This document shows positions 6,847 through 12,755 of a stretch of 12,755 bases of DNA, one piece after another (positions within the stretch are counted from its first letter, which is position 1; each line of letters starts with the position of its first letter). The stretch spans positions 1-12,755 of the forward strand of contig USHH01000043.1 in the NCBI GenBank assembly GCA_900554345.1, given 5' to 3'. The stretch is from an uncultured Bacteroidales bacterium. GTDB taxonomy: Bacteria > Bacteroidota > Bacteroidia > Bacteroidales > Muribaculaceae. The notes below the pieces were generated by a model. That model saw only the letters and a program-made list of their open reading frames with translations, was not told where the DNA came from and did not search any database. Both the position numbers and the translations under genes were made by a program.

Positions 6847-7853
6847 TGACCGAATACACGCAAGAAGAGGCCGTCTTCCGCATGAACGAAATGGGGAAAG
6901 CGGGACGGCCTTTCCTTTTTATCATTGATTATAAACGAGAGCGGATCTACGTGGAGAGGCCGGAAGAGATCGCTCCCTCCGAGTTATTGTACGATTTGAA
7001 CGGCTTTACGAATACAAATCATGAATGTAACTTGCGGGATTCCTCTCATCTTATATCCGGAGAACCTGTTGAATGGCAACCCTCGTATGTTTCTTTCGAG
7101 GAGTATGCCCATTCATTCGAGACCGTTTCCCGGCATATCCATGCGGGTAATTCTTATTTGGTAAACTTGACATGCGCTACTCCGGTATATACGAACCTCT
7201 CCTTGAAAGATATCTTTTACCATTCCAAGGCGATGTATAAGCTTTGGATGCGGGATCGTTTCGTGGTATTCTCGCCGGAGATATTCGTGCGGACGCGGGA
7301 TGGTCTCATCTATTCGTATCCCATGAAAGGTACGATCGACGCTACGCTGCCCGATGCCCGGAGACGTATCCTTGATGATCCCAAGGAAGCGGCGGAGCAT
7401 GCCACGATCGTGGATTTGATCCGGAATGACTTGAGTATCGTAGCCTCCGAGGTTTGTGTTCCCCGGTATCGTTATATCGATGAACTGCGTACGCATAACG
7501 GAAGTTTGTTGCAGGTCAGCTCTGAGATAAGAGGCCGGTTGCCGGAAGGATGGAACGGCCATGTCGGGGAGATTTTGTTCAGCCTCTTGCCTGCCGGCTC
7601 CATCACGGGCGCTCCCAAGAAAAAGACCTTGGAGATCATCGCCGAGGCGGAAACCTATGAGCGGGGCTTCTATACGGGGGTGATGGGGTATTTTGACGGC
7701 CAAGATTTAGACAGCGCCGTGATGATCCGTTTTATGGAACAAGTCTCTCCCCATTCGTTTGTTTTCAAGAGCGGTGGGGGAATCACCTCTAAAAGTGAGG
7801 TGAGATCGGAGTATAACGAGATGAAACAAAAAGTATATGTGCCCATCTATTGA
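6846..7853 (+). CDS. pabB: Aminodeoxychorismate synthase component I, short form
   Basis: This is a 335-aa chorismate-binding enzyme that aminates chorismate to 4-amino-4-deoxychorismate, first step of the p-aminobenzoate branch to folate. Seen: HIHAGNSYLVNLT in the N-terminal third, PMKGT with Lys161, DLIRNDL from Asp190, SITGAPK from Ser252, RGFYTGVMGYF, and the C-terminal GGGI segment followed by SEVRSEYNEM. The lysine in the PxKGT motif is the PabB nucleophile position (Lys274 in E. coli PabB) and separates it from TrpE, which has PIAGT. It is shorter than E. coli PabB (about 450 aa), lacking most of the N-terminal region, as in other Bacteroidetes. The ATG at 6846 shares a base with the aguB stop, and the 3' end overlaps pabC by 17 bp. 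The glutaminase partner PabA/TrpG is not in the window. Confidence 0.92.
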   Translation: MTEYTQEEAVFRMNEMGKAGRPFLFIIDYKRERIYVERPEEIAPSELLYDLNGFTNTNHECNLRDSSHLISGEPVEWQPSYVSFEEYAHSFETVSRHIHAGNSYLVNLTCATPVYTNLSLKDIFYHSKAMYKLWMRDRFVVFSPEIFVRTRDGLIYSYPMKGTIDATLPDARRRILDDPKEAAEHATIVDLIRNDLSIVASEVCVPRYRYIDELRTHNGSLLQVSSEIRGRLPEGWNGHVGEILFSLLPAGSITGAPKKKTLEIIAEAETYERGFYTGVMGYFDGQDLDSAVMIRFMEQVSPHSFVFKSGGGITSKSEVRSEYNEMKQKVYVPIY

Positions 7854-8451
7854 GACCTTATCTGGGAGTCCGTTTGTGGAGACGATCCGTATCGAGAAGG
7901 GACGGATACATAACCTTCCGTACCATAATGCCCGGATGAACCGTACCCGCAGGGAGCTATTCGGAGCGAGGGAAGAAATTGATCTCGCGGGTTATATTCA
8001 TCCGGGGCCTCATCAAGAACGTACCAAATGCCGGGTGGAATATACCCGCGAGGTCTTAAAGGTAGAATACGTTCCTTACCGTATGCGTCCGGTTCATTCC
8101 TTGCGATTGGTTACATGCGATGAGATCGATTATTCCTATAAGAGTACGGATCGTCAATGCCTAAATGATTTATTCGCCCAACGAGCGGGACATGACGATA
8201 TCTTGATAATCCGTGACGGTTTGCTGACCGATACTTCCATTTGTAATGTCGCCCTTTGGAATGGCACCTCTTGGATCACTCCCGCACGCCCTTTGTTATG
8301 TGGTACGATGCGTGCTTACTTATTGGATAAAGGCTTGGTACAGGCCGAGGATATCCCGGTAGAGGATCTGCCTAAGTATACCCGGATCCGTCTGTTTAAC
8401 GCCTTGATCGAGTTCGGTGAAATCGATGAGATCACACGAATATACGTATGA
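7837..8451 (+). CDS. pabC: Aminodeoxychorismate lyase-like class IV aminotransferase, short form
   Basis: This is a 204-aa PLP-dependent fold-type IV enzyme, predicted to split 4-amino-4-deoxychorismate into p-aminobenzoate and pyruvate. Seen: FVETIRIEKGRIHNLPYHNARMNRT (14-37) with the HxxR pair His30/Arg33, the PLP lysine candidate Lys102 in YSYKSTDR, then DDILIIRDGLLTDTSICNVAL, and ITPARPLLCGTMRAYLL, the family's PLP-phosphate region. Typical PabC is about 270 aa; this shortened type is seen in Bacteroidetes. The start ATG at 7837 lies 17 bp inside pabB. The residues after it (MCPSIETL) are close to the short leader of Bacteroides homologues, so I keep it. Adjacency to pabB supports the lyase role over branched-chain or D-amino acid transamination. 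It ends 57 bp from the convergent gene. Confidence 0.87.
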   Translation: MCPSIETLSGSPFVETIRIEKGRIHNLPYHNARMNRTRRELFGAREEIDLAGYIHPGPHQERTKCRVEYTREVLKVEYVPYRMRPVHSLRLVTCDEIDYSYKSTDRQCLNDLFAQRAGHDDILIIRDGLLTDTSICNVALWNGTSWITPARPLLCGTMRAYLLDKGLVQAEDIPVEDLPKYTRIRLFNALIEFGEIDEITRIYV

Positions 8452-8508
8452 CCCTACGCGAGTATCGGCGTGGCCTCTTACCTATATAGGCATGAATCAA
8501 GGTGTTTC
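8452..8508. other. Convergent intergenic gap with a 10-bp palindrome
   Basis: This 57-bp gap separates the ends of pabC (plus) and the phospholipase-fold gene (minus). It holds a perfect palindrome, CCTATATAGG, at 8481-8490. The palindrome has no loop, its flanks do not extend a stem beyond it and no run of T follows on either strand, so I do not call an intrinsic terminator. A function, if any, is unknown. Confidence 0.4.
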
Positions 8509-10350
8509 CTAGAACAATATATCCACCTCCATATTGCTGATCCATTCTACCGGCCGGCCGGCCACCTTATTGCAAGTGACGGCGAATTTCAAGGGGAGGA
8601 TAATTCCCAATGGGATGCGTAACCATCCCGGCATATTGAAATTATGGACACCGATCAGGGAACCTAGCTGGATACCGACCGAGGGAGCTACCAAGAAACG
8701 GGTCTCGTCATTACGGCGGTCTATACCCATCTCGAAATAACTATACAAGCCGAGGAAACGTTTCGGGGAAACGAATATATCCATGTTATAATTGGCGCCC
8801 GCCTTCACGTTCCAGTTCTTGATCGTGTAGGAGGAGGAAGGGGCGTGCATATAATAACCGGAGATCGTAGGGGATACCCAATGAGCGATGTCACCCGGCT
8901 CCATGATCATGCCTTTCCCTTTCCCGAACTTATGCCAATTGATCATGCTGACGTTCAAGCGCCCGCCATACGTCATGACACCGTCCCGGTTGCTATGGAT
9001 CGGCGTACCGATCAGGAACATGAAGGAGTTGGCTACCCTCGACCGGATAAAGTTGCGGGTAAAAGGCTCTTGTACGATCAGCTGTAGCTCATCCTTGCGG
9101 TCGGCGACAGAAGCTTCCAAGGGGACGTCATCCAGATCCGTCCCGAAGGGGATCGGGAAATCCTTGATTACCGGGAAACGATCGTAGACGAACTGGGGCA
9201 GGTCGTCTCGTTCGGAAGGGATCTCGTTCAAGATATTCTCGTCTGATCCTTCCAAGGCATTCTGGTAGGCTTTCCAGACTTCTACGATAGACTCGCAGGT
9301 GGCGGTCACGACTTGGTAGAATACCTTCGTCTCCCGCTCGTAGCTATCGCCTTTCTCCAAGGAATAAGGGTGCTTCTCCGTGACCCGGATATGCCGGTAA
9401 TCATCGGCCTCGTTGTACTCCATCATGTTTTGGTTCAAACGTTTATCGCCGTAAGCACTCCATGTCTCGCCTTTTAGGTTAGCGGTCTGTACGGGGATGG
9501 TATTGTAGAAATCGTGCAGGCTCTTATTGTTGGATACGGCGGAGGCGGAGAAGCCCCTACGTACCATTTGGTGTCCGGAGGCGAAGGAGTCTTGTAGGAA
9601 ATGCTCGGCGAAAGCCTCGTACATCGTGGCGTAGAACATAAGGTTGCTCGCCATTTGCGTATCTCCTTTACACATTTCTTTGCCTGCCTCTTGTGCTAGA
9701 TAGATGGCGAAGATGTGGATGCAGAAATACTTGCTCATGGAGGGCAACTGATTTAATTTATCGAAGACCTTGTTTACTTCCGAGGGGCGTTGAAGGCGGC
9801 GGATCAGCTCGGGGTCGATCATCTTCAGATGCTCGTTCAATCCCTTGCCATAGGCGTAGAAGTGGGAGAGGTCCTTGATCGCCAGGATACCGTAAGCCAG
9901 ATTGATGTCGAGCAGCTCCTTGCTGTTGGCTCCGGTGAGGAACTCGTTCATGGCTTGTGTCTCCAAAGCCAGCGTACGGTTCGTCTTGGAGAAATGGGTC
10001 TGCAGGCCTGTCTCCAAGAGCATGGGATTTTCCACATGGTCGCCGGCCAATCCACAAAGCGTACCGTAGGTCACGATATTCGGCAACTGTGTCAGCTCAT
10101 TCATGGCGTAGGCGTTCGAGCCGGGCATATGCGACATGTTGAGGATCTGCAGCAAGGCGCTATCGGCGACGGCCTCGTTGGGGAAGATCCCGTTTTCCAC
10201 CAGATAACGCGGGAGAAGGCTCATGGCACGGTCGCCGATCTTACGATGCTCGGCGAAATCCCATGCGAAGGCCGAACTTGTTATTGCGCTGATACCCATA
10301 AGTAGGCATCCGCGGTGAAGAAGTTGTTTAATAGTGTTTCTCTTGTTCAT
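8509..10350 (-). CDS. Secreted zinc phospholipase C/P1-nuclease-fold protein with beta-rich C-terminal domain
   Basis: This 613-aa protein is not a recognised named gene. A signal peptide is seen: basic start, hydrophobic stretch, predicted cleavage AFA|W after residue 29. The mature chain would begin with Trp30, with His35 five residues on, as Trp1 and His6 are placed in P1 nuclease. Further candidate zinc ligands are Asp104 and His119 (15 apart, as Asp45/His60 in P1), and His250-x3-Asp254-x5-His260 in AEHFLQDSFASGH, the spacing of His118/Asp122/His128 in Bacillus cereus phospholipase C. His279 follows in LHDFYN, then WSAYGD. Substrate, phospholipid or nucleic acid, cannot be told. From about residue 430 to the end the pattern turns to alternating hydrophobic and polar strands with many aromatics and a final Phe, as in outer-membrane proteins. 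It lies 18 bp after the DUF5686 gene. Confidence 0.72.
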   Translation of the reverse strand: MNKRNTIKQLLHRGCLLMGISAITSSAFAWDFAEHRKIGDRAMSLLPRYLVENGIFPNEAVADSALLQILNMSHMPGSNAYAMNELTQLPNIVTYGTLCGLAGDHVENPMLLETGLQTHFSKTNRTLALETQAMNEFLTGANSKELLDINLAYGILAIKDLSHFYAYGKGLNEHLKMIDPELIRRLQRPSEVNKVFDKLNQLPSMSKYFCIHIFAIYLAQEAGKEMCKGDTQMASNLMFYATMYEAFAEHFLQDSFASGHQMVRRGFSASAVSNNKSLHDFYNTIPVQTANLKGETWSAYGDKRLNQNMMEYNEADDYRHIRVTEKHPYSLEKGDSYERETKVFYQVVTATCESIVEVWKAYQNALEGSDENILNEIPSERDDLPQFVYDRFPVIKDFPIPFGTDLDDVPLEASVADRKDELQLIVQEPFTRNFIRSRVANSFMFLIGTPIHSNRDGVMTYGGRLNVSMINWHKFGKGKGMIMEPGDIAHWVSPTISGYYMHAPSSSYTIKNWNVKAGANYNMDIFVSPKRFLGLYSYFEMGIDRRNDETRFLVAPSVGIQLGSLIGVHNFNMPGWLRIPLGIILPLKFAVTCNKVAGRPVEWISNMEVDILF

Positions 10351-10368
10351 ATCTATACTTGTTTATAA

Positions 10369-12504
10369 TTATCTGAATAACTCAAGCGCGAACTTCAACC
10401 CGACGCTTTGATACTTGAACTCCTCGAAGCCTAGGAAAAGCGCTATATGAAAAAGGTCGCTACCGATACCATACCCGAGCTCGCTGTAATTCGGCAATAC
10501 GGGAGTCCATAGCTGGCTGAGGTAGAAACGTTCGGACACGAGGTATTTATGCGCCTTGGGATTGGGCTTGAGGAATCGCAATAGAATGAATGGGCTCTCG
10601 TACATGAGGTGCCCTTGAATATATTTGTCGGAGGCATTGCACCAATCCCCACCTAGATTATGAAAGATCCCGCCAAACCGGTCGCCCCAAGGCTCGGGGA
10701 AATAACGTTTGGCGAAATAGCTGAAATCGGCGAAGTACATGTTATGCTGGTTAAAAAAGAGTCCACCGCTTAGATTGTAACTCAGTCGTTCGGATAAGCC
10801 CAGCCGTACGGTCTGGTTCATGCCGGCCTCCATCCGCCAATAATTTCCCGTACAGCCGAGCAGGTCCGGTATGCTTCGTGCCAGCTCGATCCGGAAGGTC
10901 GGGTAATGGGAATGCAGGTACTCTTTCCGGTAACCGTCCATCCAGTAATATTGCCGGGGCGTGTAGGTAAGGCCGATAACCGGGGTGAACTCATTATGAT
11001 CCTTAAGATCCAATCCGGTATCCTTGTTCTTTTTCATGGGCGTACGATGGTGGTATGCGAGTCCGGCCGAGAGCCGGAAGCCGTTCATCAGTTCTATCTG
11101 GTTCATCAGCTTGGCATAGTAGTGCTGGAAATACTTCAAGTTGAGATCTTCGAAACGGATTGGGGTATCTTTTAGGATCTCGTTGATCTGGTGGATCACT
11201 TCGGAGGAATAGCTTTGGTTGTCATTGGCTATCGTGAGGTTGAGGATGCCTTGACGCTCGGGGTGATACTCCCAGTCGGTTGTTAGCCGTAGGCGTAGCT
11301 CTTTCTCCTTGAATAGGAAACCGATCTCGGGGTGGAAGCGTAGCTGACGGTCATGCTCGAATGTCTTACTGATACGTGCTTCTTGCTTATAGGTGATCCC
11401 GTTGCTTCCGAAAGATAGCTGGAACGGGTTGAGAAGGCCGGAATACTTCACACGAGTACTCTTGTAATCCCTGTTGACCGTGCTGGTGAGCCGCTCGCCG
11501 AGTTGGAGGTAGCGAGTGAGAGCGCTGCTGTCCGCTTCCGTCCTCACCACGTTCGTTCCGGTGGTGTACAAGGCTTTCTCGTCGGTAGTGAGCGGCTTGT
11601 CCCTCCGGCTGTTCCAATAAGCGCTGTCTTGGGTAAAGGAGAGTGTGTCGGAGGTGATCGTATAGTATTGGGTTTGATCGAGCGAGTATAATTTCCTGCT
11701 CTCATGGTCTTCCTCTACCCAAGAGATCGATTTATAGCGGAAAGCGGCGTGGATGTCGCTCTCTATCCGGTTGCCTAGGGCATGGTAGCAGACTTGCAGG
11801 TCAGCCTCTTCCGGGAGGATGAAATGCTTCTCGTCACGGTTGAAACGTATGCTTAGGTTGAACTCGGAGAAAGAGGAGTGCCCTTGTATCTCGATACGGT
11901 CGATGGTCCAGAGTTCGTCGGTTACGTACAGGTTTCCGGATAGTAGTTTCTGGCTCCATTGGCGAGGGGTGAAACGGATGTTATACACAGGGATGCCGGA
12001 GATCGTGTCTGTGCCTTCCTGCCGAAACGTGTAATATTTGAAAGCATCGGGCGAGAGTGGCATGATGATTCCCTTATTGTAGATCGTGGGGGAGTAGACG
12101 TTCAAGTTGACGAATGAGGCTATCTCCTTGTAATGTCTTCCGGCGGCGAGATGGCTGCTGTTGATGGCTACGATCTTGTTGCGATAATGGTTGGGAGCGT
12201 CGTAGCGGGTGAGGCCGCTCATCTCGAAGAGAGCATCGCAGGGATGACGCTCTACTGGGAAGACCAGATAGGCGTATCGCAACAGCTTGTTCTTCCGGGG
12301 AACGTGCGTACGGCCTTTCACGTAGGTCTCCGCTTCATAGCTCTCGAGGACGTGCTCGTAGATGGGGGCTTGATGGATTACCTGCCGCATGATGGAGTCG
12401 GCTCGTGTGACGGGTGTCTTCTCTTGTGCCCGCAGGTCTGAATAGACTAGCGGGCACAGAAGAAGTATGAATAGAAGAATAAGGTGTTCTGTCTCGATCC
12501 TCAT
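10369..12504 (-). CDS. DUF5686-family outer-membrane protein without an N-terminal regulatory domain
   Basis: This 711-aa protein is predicted to be exported. It has an N-terminal hydrophobic segment (about 7-22) with a likely cleavage LRA|QEK near residue 26. The Cys in LLLC is not a good lipobox. After it come the family's typical helical stretch (ADSIMRQVIHQAPIYEHVLESYEAETYVKG), the SGIPVYNIRFTPR and GNLYVTDELWTIDRIEI strands, and a long tyrosine- and aromatic-rich region from about 340 to the C terminus with alternating residues, as in a beta-barrel. Many Bacteroidetes members begin with a carboxypeptidase-regulatory-like domain after the signal peptide; this one has none. Its function is unknown. 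It starts four bases after the preA stop and is followed after 18 bp by the phospholipase-fold gene, so the three look like one transcript. Confidence 0.82.
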   Translation of the reverse strand: MRIETEHLILLFILLLCPLVYSDLRAQEKTPVTRADSIMRQVIHQAPIYEHVLESYEAETYVKGRTHVPRKNKLLRYAYLVFPVERHPCDALFEMSGLTRYDAPNHYRNKIVAINSSHLAAGRHYKEIASFVNLNVYSPTIYNKGIIMPLSPDAFKYYTFRQEGTDTISGIPVYNIRFTPRQWSQKLLSGNLYVTDELWTIDRIEIQGHSSFSEFNLSIRFNRDEKHFILPEEADLQVCYHALGNRIESDIHAAFRYKSISWVEEDHESRKLYSLDQTQYYTITSDTLSFTQDSAYWNSRRDKPLTTDEKALYTTGTNVVRTEADSSALTRYLQLGERLTSTVNRDYKSTRVKYSGLLNPFQLSFGSNGITYKQEARISKTFEHDRQLRFHPEIGFLFKEKELRLRLTTDWEYHPERQGILNLTIANDNQSYSSEVIHQINEILKDTPIRFEDLNLKYFQHYYAKLMNQIELMNGFRLSAGLAYHHRTPMKKNKDTGLDLKDHNEFTPVIGLTYTPRQYYWMDGYRKEYLHSHYPTFRIELARSIPDLLGCTGNYWRMEAGMNQTVRLGLSERLSYNLSGGLFFNQHNMYFADFSYFAKRYFPEPWGDRFGGIFHNLGGDWCNASDKYIQGHLMYESPFILLRFLKPNPKAHKYLVSERFYLSQLWTPVLPNYSELGYGIGSDLFHIALFLGFEEFKYQSVGLKFALELFR

Positions 12505-12508
12505 CCTG

Positions 12509-12755
12509 TCAATGTATGGCGAAGGTTGGGCATACTAATGCGCAAAGATGGCAGCCGACACATTTTTGCTCGTCTATCACCGGTTTGCGCATAGAGGTGA
12601 AACGGATAGCTTGATGTCCACCGTCGTTACAGGAAACGAAACAGCGTCCGCAGCCGAGGCATAGGCTGTTATCTACTGTCGGGCGGTGTATCTGCGTACG
12701 TTCCAGTTTCTCGGGGGGGACGATGTTCGGTAAAGCGAAAACCTTCCGGCTCATA
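12509..12755 (-). CDS. preA: C-terminal end of dihydropyrimidine dehydrogenase subunit PreA (cut by window edge)
   Basis: Only the last 81-82 codons are in the window. Seen: ALPNIVPPEKLERT, the linker that follows the FMN barrel in PreA, then two 4Fe-4S motifs, CLGCGRCFVSC (first Cys at fragment residue 32) ending in NDGGHQAI, and CVGCHLCALVCP (first Cys at residue 65). CxDGGHQ after the first cluster is typical of PreA. The enzyme, with PreT, reduces uracil and thymine with NADH in the reductive pyrimidine route. The ATG at 12754-12752 is probably an internal Met, because the FMN-binding barrel of about 330 residues should lie beyond the edge. A stand-alone small ferredoxin is the alternative, but the PreA linker makes it less likely. 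The stop is four bases before the DUF5686 start. Confidence 0.82.
   Translation of the reverse strand, partial: MSRKVFALPNIVPPEKLERTQIHRPTVDNSLCLGCGRCFVSCNDGGHQAIRFTSMRKPVIDEQKCVGCHLCALVCPTFAIH

Noticed and set aside
9790..10305. Plus-strand 171-aa open frame opposite the phospholipase-fold gene
   Set aside because: Antisense to a gene with signal peptide and metal-ligand motifs; no recognisable features.

Overview
The window carries eleven protein-coding genes, two of them cut by the window edges, packed with short gaps and typical of the order Bacteroidales. Supporting signs are TAnnTTTG-type promoter boxes, few Shine-Dalgarno sites, a DUF5686 outer-membrane protein, the DUF1599-DoxX pair, and the short Bacteroidetes forms of PabB and PabC. 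I see no rRNA, tRNA, CRISPR array, insertion sequence or attachment site. The longest stretches without a gene are 121 bp (4753-4873) and 109 bp (2289-2397), both divergent promoter regions.

Left part (1 to about 6073) is GC-rich, with C/G-ending codons. A minus-strand operon nadC-yraN-ROK sugar kinase (2288 to the left edge) covers NAD synthesis, a YraN/UPF0102 protein and a sugar kinase. Divergent from it is rlmH (plus), whose 3' end overlaps by 35 bp the convergent end of a DUF1599-DoxX operon (minus, 4752-2837). Divergent from DUF1599 is aguA (plus), followed by aguB; together they convert agmatine to putrescine through N-carbamoylputrescine.

Right part (about 6145 to the end) has a different base and codon style: many T-ending codons, TTG/TTA leucine, CGT arginine. 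The switch falls inside aguB while its reading frame stays open and its catalytic triad is intact. The rest of aguB is followed by overlapping pabB and pabC (chorismate to p-aminobenzoate, folate pathway). From the right edge a minus-strand operon runs preA (C-terminal end only) - DUF5686 outer-membrane protein - a secreted zinc phospholipase C/P1-nuclease-fold protein with a beta-rich C-terminal extension.

The two most notable points are: (1) the composition switch inside aguB, which suggests a metagenomic assembly chimera of two Bacteroidales genomes or, less likely, a natural recombination; and (2) the 613-aa protein at 8509-10350, whose predicted signal-peptide cleavage would expose an N-terminal Trp followed by zinc-ligand spacings like those of P1 nuclease and Bacillus phospholipase C, joined to a possible outer-membrane strand domain. 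I did not find a clear novel multi-gene system; most genes are ordinary housekeeping genes.
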